Shown one piece after another: positions 24,608 through 30,817 of a DNA stretch of 35,729 nucleotides. Made by a program: the position numbers and the translations under genes. The notes under the pieces were generated by a model, which was not told where the DNA came from, did no database searches, and saw only the letters and a program-made list of their open reading frames with translations. The DNA is from Flavobacteriales bacterium (GTDB lineage: Bacteria; Bacteroidota; Bacteroidia; Flavobacteriales_F; PHOS-HE28), in contig JAGPDT010000030.1 in NCBI GenBank assembly GCA_018057455.1, positions 1 through 35,729 on the forward strand, written 5' to 3'. Position 1 is the first letter of the stretch, and every line of letters begins with the position of its first letter.

Positions 24608-25039
24608 ATGAACTGCACCACCTCCTGCCTTGCCCAGCTTGGTCTCGAGCCGCAACAGTTGCTGCAACTGGCCTTCAGCGCCTTCATCGCTGTGCTCTTC
24701 GTCCAGTCGGGCTTGGACAAGGTGTTCAACTGGAAGGGCGAGAAGGAGTTTTACACCAAGCATTTCGGCAAGAGCATCCTCCGGAGCTCGGTGCCGCTGC
24801 TGCTGCCGGTGATCACCCTCGTGGAGCTTTCCGCAGGGCTGCTTTGCGCCATCGGCTTCTTCCAAGTGCTGCTCACGGGCAACACTGGCATTGGTACGGC
24901 GGGCATGCTGTGCGCGGTGGCGGGCCTCACCATGCTGTTCTTCGGCCAGCGCGTGGCCAAGGACTACAAGGGTGCTGCCGTGCTGGTGCCCTACTTCCTG
25001 CTGTGCGCGGCGGGGCTGTGGGTGTTTACGATGGCGTAG
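24608..25039 (+). CDS. DoxX family membrane protein
   Basis: A 143-residue inner-membrane protein with four helices: about residues 17-33, 57-78, 88-105 and 118-140. AFIAVLFVQSGLDKVFNWKGEKEFYTKHFGKS is typical of the DoxX/DoxX-like family, whose members act in redox-linked membrane complexes or remain uncharacterised. It is divergent from kdnB and converges with the T9SS-secreted protein gene, 24 bases apart. Function here is not inferable. Confidence 0.85.
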   Translation: MNCTTSCLAQLGLEPQQLLQLAFSAFIAVLFVQSGLDKVFNWKGEKEFYTKHFGKSILRSSVPLLLPVITLVELSAGLLCAIGFFQVLLTGNTGIGTAGMLCAVAGLTMLFFGQRVAKDYKGAAVLVPYFLLCAAGLWVFTMA

Positions 25040-25063
25040 GTGGATGGGCCGAAAACCCGCAAG

Positions 25064-26698
25064 TCACGGGCGGGCAACCACCAGCTTCGTCATCGCTCGG
25101 CTATTTCGCCCTACCGCCTGTACCAGGTAGGTGGCGGGTGCAAGCGAGCTGATGTCCAATTCCAAGTCGCTTGCGGATGCGGTGCTGTTGTGCGCGGCAA
25201 CCATGCGCCCGCTTAGATCCATGATGCGCACTTGCACGGGCGCGCCCAAGGCGGCCAAGCCCGAAACCACGCAGCTGTGTACGGCCGGGTTCGGAGCAAG
25301 GGAAAGCGAAGTTCCATGTAGGTGGTTATTCACCCCCAACACAAATTCAAAAGTGCCGCACGCCGTGTTGTCCGTTGGGGCGCGGTCCGCGAGGTGGTCC
25401 GGCGCCAAGGCTACGATGCAGATCTCGCCCGGTCCGGCCGCCCATTCCATGGGAAGACCTTGCCTAACGTAGACTGGATCAAAGGGAAGGCTGAGGGTAT
25501 CGCCGGGGGCCAATGAAAAGCCGGTGGTATCGATGCGGTTCGTGAAGTGCTCGCACAGGATCCACGGTACCTGCATCCACATACTGAGCACCACGCTGCG
25601 GAGCGTGTCCGAGCCGTGGTTCACTACCCGCCCTGTGATGTCCGCCCGCCTGTTCCATGGATAGTCCCCACCCACGTATTCCGACCATGTGGAATCCACT
25701 TGCAGGAGCACTTCCACATCCTGATCATGTTGGGCCTCTTCACCGCTCATGGAAAGGGTGCGGATGATCCCGGTGGCCCGCCCGCTGATGTCCGTATTGC
25801 CCACGGAAAGCACCGTGCCATTCCGCACCGCGCAACCGGTGGTGGTGAGGTTGGGCAGCGCAGGCCAGGTGAAAAGCAGCATGGAGCTTCCGTCTTCGGC
25901 CACTTGGTAGAAGCCGGAAGCGGTGTTCACGTACAGGGTGCTGTCCGAAACAACAAACTTGCTGCGCCAATCAACCCCGGGCAACGCGGCTTGGCCCAAC
26001 GGGGAAAGATCTAAGTCGAACAGGTGTACTCCGTCGCTCGCAAGCACGAACAACCGTTGGCCGTCCCAGTGCATGTCAAACACGGTTGATCCGATGGTGG
26101 CCGAGGCCAGCTCCGTTCCGCCAAGATCCACACGCACCAAATCCGTACCCTTTACCATGAACAAGGTGCTATCATCCGCCCAGAGGATCTGCTGGATGTC
26201 CAAGGTTGGGACGTAAAATCCTCCGACCGCGTTCCCGTCCATGTCCATCACATACACCGAATCCTGCGATGCAACGGCCACGTGATCAATGGATCCCTTG
26301 GCTGCCATGGTGACTTGGCCCGATGTGACAATTCTTTCCCAAAGCACGGCACCATCCGGGGCATACCGGCGCACTCGTGAATCTTCATAATAATCGCATT
26401 GATCTGCCAATCCAACGTGCAAAAGGCCGCTGTCGGGAAGCAGCACCACATCACCCGCGCCTTCTTCCACGGAATAGTAGCCAACGTCTTCCCAGGCTAC
26501 CGATCCATCTGCGTTGTACACGCTGATGAGATGGCTGCCGGCAAAAGCGGCTTTCCCGATCACCGCCCAACGACCACCACTGATCGGCAAGGCCCGACTG
26601 AAGTGAATTTCCTCAGAGCGTTGGTCCGCCAATTCCCACAATTGGGCCTGTGCCAGGAATGAAAGTGATGTAAGCAGAGTAAGTAGAATGATCCGCAT
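25064..26698 (-). CDS. Secreted protein with T9SS sorting domain and propeller-like repeats
   Basis: A 544-residue exported protein. A signal peptide (MRIILLTLLTSLSFLAQAQ) is followed by repeated blade-like stretches with W/D-rich ends (SVAWEDVGYYSVEEG, GAVLWERIVTSG, DMHWDGQRLFVLASDGVHLFDLD), suggesting a beta-propeller. A CARDB-like region may cover residues about 340-430 (ITGRVVNHGSDTLRSVVLS). The last 85 residues are a type A T9SS sorting domain: LSLAPNPAVHSCVVSGL, IMDLSGRMVAAH, LAPATYLVQAVG. Composition is visibly less GC-rich than neighbours, common for fast-evolving surface proteins. It separates kdnA from kdnB. Confidence 0.87.
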   Translation of the reverse strand: MRIILLTLLTSLSFLAQAQLWELADQRSEEIHFSRALPISGGRWAVIGKAAFAGSHLISVYNADGSVAWEDVGYYSVEEGAGDVVLLPDSGLLHVGLADQCDYYEDSRVRRYAPDGAVLWERIVTSGQVTMAAKGSIDHVAVASQDSVYVMDMDGNAVGGFYVPTLDIQQILWADDSTLFMVKGTDLVRVDLGGTELASATIGSTVFDMHWDGQRLFVLASDGVHLFDLDLSPLGQAALPGVDWRSKFVVSDSTLYVNTASGFYQVAEDGSSMLLFTWPALPNLTTTGCAVRNGTVLSVGNTDISGRATGIIRTLSMSGEEAQHDQDVEVLLQVDSTWSEYVGGDYPWNRRADITGRVVNHGSDTLRSVVLSMWMQVPWILCEHFTNRIDTTGFSLAPGDTLSLPFDPVYVRQGLPMEWAAGPGEICIVALAPDHLADRAPTDNTACGTFEFVLGVNNHLHGTSLSLAPNPAVHSCVVSGLAALGAPVQVRIMDLSGRMVAAHNSTASASDLELDISSLAPATYLVQAVGRNSRAMTKLVVARP

Positions 26699-26798
26699 GG
26701 CTACGCAGGTTGAATTATTTCAATGGCTTTCGTATAGACACGTGGAAGGTACGATATGCTGCCTGTGCTCTACACGGAGGCAATTTGCCTGGGCACTA

Positions 26799-26853
26799 CT
26801 GTAGGTGGACTGTGTGGACCGGGCGTGCCCCGGTCCACACAGTCCACCTACAG
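26799..26853. repeat. Perfect 25-base inverted repeat between kdnA and the T9SS gene
   Basis: The bases at 26799-26823 (starting CTGTAGGTGG) are the exact reverse complement of 26829-26853 (ending CCACCTACAG), with a 5-base loop, CGTGC. It lies 46 bases downstream of the kdnA stop and 101 bases upstream of the T9SS gene start. A stem this long would stop or stabilise transcripts, but no T-run follows on either strand, so it is not a standard intrinsic terminator. A mobile palindromic element is an alternative. The rest of the 26699-26898 gap shows nothing recognisable. Confidence 0.8.
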
Positions 26854-26898
26854 AACCCGCCAGGGTTACCTAAGAGCAATGGCTGCCAAGAAAGCACG

Positions 26899-28104
26899 TC
26901 AAGCCGGCACGCCCTTCATGGCCATGCGCACCGCCCCTTCCACCTTGTCCAAGTAGGCACCCAATTCTGCTTCCGTCCAAGTAACCCGGATGTTGAAGCT
27001 GATGAGCCGGCTGAGGACCGCATCGCTCTTCGGGAACTTCAGCGTCTTGAGGTCCTGAGGCAGGCCGAGCTCGTGCGCCACGGTGCGGAAGGGCATCTTC
27101 AGGTCCTTCAGCTGGTCCCACTGCTTGATGTAGTGGTACATGTTGTCGTACCAATAGGCACCGCCCACACCGGCCTCGATCATGGCTTTGTTCGCCGCGC
27201 GCGCCGTGGTTTCGTCGGGGAAGAACAGGTGGAAGAAGGTGGCGCTGTCGCCCGCATCGTCGCATTGCTTGCGGAAGGCCAGACCGGGGATCTTCGAGAA
27301 ACGCTCCTGGATAATGGCCTTGTGCTTGCGCTGCTGGCTGAGGATGTAGGGCAGCTTGCGGGCTTGCGCCAGCCCGATGGCGGCGTTGATCTCGCCCATG
27401 CGGTAGTTGGTGCCAAGGATGTAGTGTGGCTCCATGCCGCGGTTGTCGCCCTCATGGCTGTGGCCGTGGTCACTGAAGTGCTCGGCGGTGGTGTACGAGT
27501 GCTGGTCGTTGGTGATCACCACGCCGCCTTCGCCGCAGGTGTTGATCTTGAAGAAGTCGAAGCTGAAGCTGCCCATCTTGCCGTACAGGCCGAGGTACTT
27601 GCCCTTGTAGGTGGCGCCGAGCGCCTGCGCGGTGTCCTCGATGAGCATGATGTTCTTCTCCTTGCACACGGCCATGATGCCGTCCAGGTCCGCTGAGGCG
27701 CCGCACATGTGGACGAGCAGCACGGCCTTCGTCTTCGCGCTGCACACGGCCCGGATGCCTTCCGCGCTCATGCACAGCGTTTCATCGATCTCGGCGAAAA
27801 CAGGGATGGCCCCGGCCAGCAGCACGCTCTCTATGGTGGCGATGAAGGTGAAGGGCGGCACGATCACCTCGTCGCCATAGCCCACGCCGCACGCGGCCAG
27901 CATGGTGCTCACGGCGGTGCTGCCGCTGCTCACGGCCAGCGCGTGCTTCGCGCCGGTGAACTTCGCGATCTCCGCCTCGAAGTCCTTCGCCTTCCAATGG
28001 CCCTTGCGCTGGGCATCGTGGTTGTAGCGGAAGAGCACGCCCGAGTCCAGGACGTCCATTACCTCCTTGCGTTCTTCTTCGCCAAAAAGTTCAGTGCCGG
28101 GCAT
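26899..28104 (-). CDS. kdnA: DegT/DnrJ/EryC1/StrS aminotransferase, likely KdnA
   Basis: A 401-residue PLP-dependent sugar aminotransferase. HALAVSSGSTAVSTMLAACG, GYGDEVIVPPFTFIATIESV and EDTAQALGATYKGKYLG are family hallmarks, and the PLP lysine is in SFDFFKINTCGEGGVV. KdnA converts 8-oxo-Kdo to 8-amino-3,8-dideoxy-octulosonate with glutamate, the step after KdnB, whose gene is nearby on the same strand. DegT enzymes are diverse, so without kdnB the substrate could not be named. The start at 28104 is supported by an exact -7 element 20 bases upstream. A 25-base inverted repeat lies just past the stop. Confidence 0.86.
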   Translation of the reverse strand: MPGTELFGEEERKEVMDVLDSGVLFRYNHDAQRKGHWKAKDFEAEIAKFTGAKHALAVSSGSTAVSTMLAACGVGYGDEVIVPPFTFIATIESVLLAGAIPVFAEIDETLCMSAEGIRAVCSAKTKAVLLVHMCGASADLDGIMAVCKEKNIMLIEDTAQALGATYKGKYLGLYGKMGSFSFDFFKINTCGEGGVVITNDQHSYTTAEHFSDHGHSHEGDNRGMEPHYILGTNYRMGEINAAIGLAQARKLPYILSQQRKHKAIIQERFSKIPGLAFRKQCDDAGDSATFFHLFFPDETTARAANKAMIEAGVGGAYWYDNMYHYIKQWDQLKDLKMPFRTVAHELGLPQDLKTLKFPKSDAVLSRLISFNIRVTWTEAELGAYLDKVEGAVRMAMKGVPA

Positions 28105-28124
28105 GTGTTCGCTGTTTAAGCGAA

Positions 28125-28132
28125 CAAAGGTA
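28125..28132 (-). promoter_or_regulatory. -7 promoter element TACCTTTG for kdnA
   Basis: Minus-strand TACCTTTG matches TAnnTTTG exactly, 20 bases upstream of the kdnA ATG at 28104. Confidence 0.65.
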
Positions 28133-28168
28133 GAACCTGCCTGTTGCTCTAATGGTCACAAGGACCAA

Positions 28169-28189
28169 CCCGGCGCACGATGTGCCGGG
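28169..28189. repeat. Imperfect palindrome between kdnA and osmC
   Basis: CCCGGCGCA (28169-28177) and TGTGCCGGG (28181-28189) pair except for one G-T position, around CGA. It sits between two divergent genes and could be an operator, for example for a stress regulator of the OsmC gene; this is a guess from position. Confidence 0.35.
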
Positions 28190-28218
28190 ACCTGTTCAAC
28201 CCAAATCCATAATACACC

Positions 28219-28662
28219 ATGGAACGTACGGCAAAAGCCCAATGGAAAGGCACGATCAAGGAAGGCAAGGGCACGATCAATGCACCCAGCGGCGTGCTCA
28301 GCAACAGCCCCTACTCCCACCTGGCCCGGTTCGGTGAAGGCATCGGCACCAACCCCGAGGAGCTGATCGGCGCGGCACACGCAGGCTGCTTCGGCATGAT
28401 GACCTCCCTGCTACTGACGAAGGCCGGCCACAAACCGGAACAGCTGGACACCGAGGCCAAGGTGGTGCTTGGCGGAGTGGGCGGCCTGCCCACGATCACG
28501 GACATCCATCTGAAGATCAACGGCAAGGTGCCCGGCATCGACGCGGCCACCTTCAGGAAGATCGCCACGGAGGCCAAGGAGAAGTGCCCGGTGAGCCGCT
28601 TGCTCACGGGTGCAAAGACCCACTTGGAAATATCGTTCGCGGAGGAAAAGGTGATTGCGTGA
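28219..28662 (+). CDS. OsmC/Ohr family peroxiredoxin
   Basis: A 147-residue thiol peroxidase of the OsmC type, reducing organic hydroperoxides in the cytoplasm. The two redox cysteines are in IGAAHAGCFGMMTSLLL and EAKEKCPVSRLLTG. The opening RTAKAQWKGTIKEGKGTINAPSGVLSN agrees with the OsmC branch rather than Ohr. Length is standard. It stands alone, divergent from kdnA, and ends before a hairpin terminator at 28683-28716. No clear -7 motif was found upstream. Confidence 0.94.
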   Translation: MERTAKAQWKGTIKEGKGTINAPSGVLSNSPYSHLARFGEGIGTNPEELIGAAHAGCFGMMTSLLLTKAGHKPEQLDTEAKVVLGGVGGLPTITDIHLKINGKVPGIDAATFRKIATEAKEKCPVSRLLTGAKTHLEISFAEEKVIA

Positions 28663-28682
28663 ACCAGTTCTGCATACTGAAG

Positions 28683-28716
28683 ACAAGAGCCCCGGTTGCC
28701 GGGGTTCCTTGTTTTT
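28683..28716 (+). terminator. Intrinsic terminator after osmC-type gene
   Basis: ACAAG (28683-28687) pairs with CTTGT (28708-28712), enclosing CCCCGG TTG CCGGGG (28690-28704), and is followed by TTTT. It lies 20 bases after the OsmC stop codon. Confidence 0.85.
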
Positions 28717-28720
28717 CACT

Positions 28721-28755
28721 GCTCCCTCAGCGGCCTCCCGAAGGGGACCCTGAGG
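28721..28755. repeat. 35-base hairpin repeat, copy 1
   Basis: First of two near-identical 35-base copies (the other at 28802-28836). It folds: CCTCAG (28725-28730) with CTGAGG (28750-28755), and TCCC with GGGA inside. It differs from copy 2 at three positions, two of which are a compensating base pair. Confidence 0.8.
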
Positions 28756-28765
28756 TTTCGTCTAT

Positions 28766-28795
28766 CATCAAGGTCCGCTGCGCGAGACCTTGATG
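28766..28795. repeat. 10-bp hairpin between the two 35-base repeats
   Basis: CATCAAGGTC (28766-28775) is the exact reverse complement of GACCTTGATG (28786-28795), with loop CGCTGCGCGA. Confidence 0.75.
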
Positions 28796-28801
28796 GGGCA
28801 A

Positions 28802-28836
28802 GCTCCATCAGCGGTCTCCCGAAGGGGACCCTGATG
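28802..28836. repeat. 35-base hairpin repeat, copy 2
   Basis: Second copy, 32 of 35 bases equal to copy 1. Its outer stem is CATCAG (28806-28811) with CTGATG (28831-28836): the C-G pair of copy 1 has become A-T, keeping the stem. It directly abuts another hairpin, TGCAGAG (28835-28841) with CTCTGCA (28849-28855). Confidence 0.8.
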
Positions 28837-28908
28837 CAGAGCAATTCCCTCTGCAGCTCCCAAGGCGGAACGTTGGATAACTTGCCGCCCAAGAGCAGCC
28901 CGCACCTG

Positions 28909-29244
28909 ATGAAGAAACGCCCCACCGGCGGCACGGTGTACAGCACCAACCCCAACGCCAACCTGAGTTCATTCGGTGAACGCGAACCCGCAACGCTCCC
29001 ACCTCAGCAGCAAGACCTGCGCATCCACCTCGATCGCCTGAAGGGCAACAAGGAGGTAACGCGGATCGTGGGCTTCATAGGCAAGGAGGGGGACCTCTCC
29101 GATTTGGGCAAGCTGCTTAAAAGTAAATGCGGTGTTGGCGGTAATACGAAGGACGGCGTGATCCTGCTCCAAGGCGGCCACCGCGACAAGGTGCTGAAGT
29201 TGCTGCTGGACGCGGGCTATAGGGCGAAGAAGGCGGGGGGGTAG
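28909..29244 (+). CDS. SUI1/eIF1-like translation factor (YciH family)
   Basis: A 111-residue protein of the SUI1 fold, related to eukaryotic eIF1 and bacterial YciH. A flexible N-terminus (KKRPTGGTVYSTNPNANL) precedes the core: LRIHLDRLKGNKEVTRIVGFIG, then LLKSKCGVGGNTKDGVILLQGGHRDKVLKLLLDAGY, which carries the conserved KxxxGxGG..GxxxxxQG pattern. It binds the ribosome in known relatives. The start at 28909 is chosen at the canonical MKKRPTGGTVYST; the frame is open further upstream but runs through the hairpin repeats. TAACTTG near 28877 may be a weak promoter element. Confidence 0.92.
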   Translation: MKKRPTGGTVYSTNPNANLSSFGEREPATLPPQQQDLRIHLDRLKGNKEVTRIVGFIGKEGDLSDLGKLLKSKCGVGGNTKDGVILLQGGHRDKVLKLLLDAGYRAKKAGG

Positions 29245-29253
29245 AGTTATTAG

Positions 29254-29323
29254 TGGTCTATGGTCTATGGTCTATGGTCTATGGTCTATGGTCTATGGTC
29301 TATGGTCTGTGGTCTGTGGTCAG
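29254..29323. repeat. Heptamer tandem repeat (TGGTCTA)n
   Basis: Seven perfect TGGTCTA units (29254-29302), two TGGTCTG units (29303-29316) and one degenerate TGGTCAG (29317-29323) in perfect 7-base register. It is between the SUI1 stop (29244) and the DUF488 start (29424), not inside a supported gene. The remainder of that 179-base gap shows nothing recognisable. Confidence 0.93.
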
Positions 29324-29423
29324 TTGTCAGGGCCAGTCCGAAAGCTGAGCAATGGCCAGAAAACCCGAGTGGGGGCCTTCGGTGGGTGAACCGCGCGGGT
29401 CGGCCACTTGTTCCAACAACATC

Positions 29424-29768
29424 ATGGACATTCATATCAAACGCATCTACGAACAACCGGCCAAGGACGACGGCTACCGCCTGCTGGTGGACCGCGTGTG
29501 GCCGCGCGGCATGACCAAGGAGCACGCGCACGTGGATGAATGGCTGAAGAACATCGGCCCCACAACGGAACTGCGCAAGTGGTTCGGGCATGTGCCGGAG
29601 AAGTACCCCGAATTCAAGAAGCGCTACGTGAAGGAGCTGCACGCCATGGCCGCCGACCTAGAAAAGGTCCGCGCATTGGCCCGCAAACAGCGGGTTACCT
29701 TGGTGTACAGCGCCAAGGACGAAGCACACAACCAGGCGGTGGTACTGCGGGAAGTGCTCCTGGGGTAA
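29424..29768 (+). CDS. DUF488 family protein
   Basis: A 114-residue cytoplasmic protein of the DUF488 (YeaO-like) family. IKRIYEQPAKDDGYRLLVDRVWPRGMTKE is the diagnostic N-terminal motif, followed by RKWFGHVPEKYPEFKKRY and TLVYSAKDEAHNQAVVLREVL. Its biochemical function is unknown. The start at 29424 (MDIHIKRIYEQP) is family standard. A hairpin terminator follows. Confidence 0.93.
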   Translation: MDIHIKRIYEQPAKDDGYRLLVDRVWPRGMTKEHAHVDEWLKNIGPTTELRKWFGHVPEKYPEFKKRYVKELHAMAADLEKVRALARKQRVTLVYSAKDEAHNQAVVLREVLLG

Positions 29769-29781
29769 CCGCACGGAACGC

Positions 29782-29826
29782 AACGAGGGCCGCGCGAACC
29801 GGATCGCCCGGCCCTTGTGTTGTTGC
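29782..29826 (+). terminator. Probable terminator after the DUF488 gene
   Basis: AGGGCCG (29786-29792) pairs with CGGCCCT (29809-29815) around a 16-base loop, flanked by CAAC and GTTG that may extend the stem, followed by a T-rich TGTGTTGTTG. It may serve both converging genes. Confidence 0.6.
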
Positions 29827-29832
29827 CCTTGG

Positions 29833-30693
29833 CTAGTTCAGCACCACTTGCCGGCGGAGGATGCCTTGCGCCGTGCGCAGCTCCAGGATGGCCAAGCCGG
29901 AGTTACCGGATACGTCGACCTGGAACAGGTTGGCATCCACGCCACCGCCTTGTGCCAGAACGCGGCCCGTGGCGTCATACAATGCCCATTCCATCACCGG
30001 GCCCGAATGGGATGCCGTCTGCACGTTCAAAAGCCCTGAAGCGGGCACCGGCCATGCACGGAACGGCTGCCCCGGATCCTGGCGGATCCCGGTGGTGCCG
30101 GAGAGGCACGCAGTTACGGCCACGTCATCCAAGTACCAACCGGCGCGGTTCACCACGGTGCTGGCCCACAGGTTGAAGACGATCTCCACCGTGGGCTCAC
30201 CGAGGAAGGTCAGCAGGTCCACATGGGTCTCCAGCCATCCGTTGCTGTCCTCGGTGGTGTCGTTCCGGTAGATATCGATGCCATTGGCGGTGACCTTGAT
30301 ATAGTCGAAGTTCACGAACACCTCGAACCAATGGGCAAAGCTGAGCTCGGCCGAAACGTAATCCGGGTCACTGAGGTCCACGGTGAGGGCCAAGCTGCTG
30401 AAGGCCCCCAGGTTGTTGTAGCAACCGTCCAGCACCGTGCCCCATCCCTTGGTGCCCGAATGGGCGCCGCCCGGGGATGCAAACGATGAACCACAGTTGC
30501 CACCGGTGATCACCACAGGGATATCGCCGTACTCCCAATCGCCGCCACCGCTCTCAGTGAGGCTGCCATCGTCCGTTTCAAGATCGGTGGAATAGAGCGA
30601 CACCGTGGTAATGCCATCGGGGCATTGGGCCCATGCCATGTTCGTGAGGAACAGCAGTGCGGCCCACATGGAAGAGCGTATTGTTTTCATCAT
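29833..30693 (-). CDS. Secreted protein with T9SS sorting domain
   Basis: A 286-residue exported protein with a signal peptide (MMKTIRSSMWAALLFLTNMAWA). The mature part is a single beta-sandwich of MAM/carbohydrate-binding appearance: AHSGTKGWGTVLDGCYNN, AELSFAHWFEVFVNFDYIKV, VEIVFNLWASTVVNRAGWYLDDVAVTAC. The final 75 residues are a type A sorting domain (RAWPVPASGLLNVQ, ALYDATGRVLAQGG, GLAILELRTAQGILRRQVV). It is probably surface-attached by the type IX system. TACCTTGT at 30721-30714 on the minus strand, 20 bases upstream, may be its -7 element. A second ATG (30690) directly follows the first. Confidence 0.88.
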   Translation of the reverse strand: MMKTIRSSMWAALLFLTNMAWAQCPDGITTVSLYSTDLETDDGSLTESGGGDWEYGDIPVVITGGNCGSSFASPGGAHSGTKGWGTVLDGCYNNLGAFSSLALTVDLSDPDYVSAELSFAHWFEVFVNFDYIKVTANGIDIYRNDTTEDSNGWLETHVDLLTFLGEPTVEIVFNLWASTVVNRAGWYLDDVAVTACLSGTTGIRQDPGQPFRAWPVPASGLLNVQTASHSGPVMEWALYDATGRVLAQGGGVDANLFQVDVSGNSGLAILELRTAQGILRRQVVLN

Positions 30694-30713
30694 GCCCAGG
30701 TTGGTTGGATGCC

Positions 30714-30721
30714 ACAAGGTA
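30714..30721 (-). promoter_or_regulatory. Possible -7 element TACCTTGT
   Basis: Minus-strand TACCTTGT partly matches TAnnTTTG, 20 bases upstream of the ATG at 30693, the spacing also seen at 28125 and 4711. Confidence 0.35.
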
Positions 30722-30770
30722 GGTATTGGGCCGTAGGTGGGCCGTTGGGCCGGGGCTGCGGTGAAACGCA

Positions 30771-30797
30771 GAAGAGCGGCCACCGGGGCCGCTCTTC
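30771..30797 (-). terminator. Hairpin terminator after rpsA
   Basis: GAAGAGCGGCC (30771-30781) is the exact reverse complement of GGCCGCTCTTC (30787-30797) with a 5-base loop, 20 bases after the rpsA stop. The following minus-strand bases TGCGTTTC are only moderately T-rich. Confidence 0.75.
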
Positions 30798-30817
30798 GCA
30801 TTTCATTCACAAAAGGC

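Noticed and set aside
28721-28836. Two near-identical 35-base repeats separated by 46 bases, resembling a minimal CRISPR array
   Set aside because: Only two copies, each a self-complementary hairpin with a compensating base-pair change, the spacer is itself a hairpin, and no cas gene is near.
29260-29514. Open frame beginning inside the heptamer repeat
   Set aside because: Its first residues are just the repeat translated (VYGLWSMVYGLW) and it then crosses the DUF488 gene out of frame.
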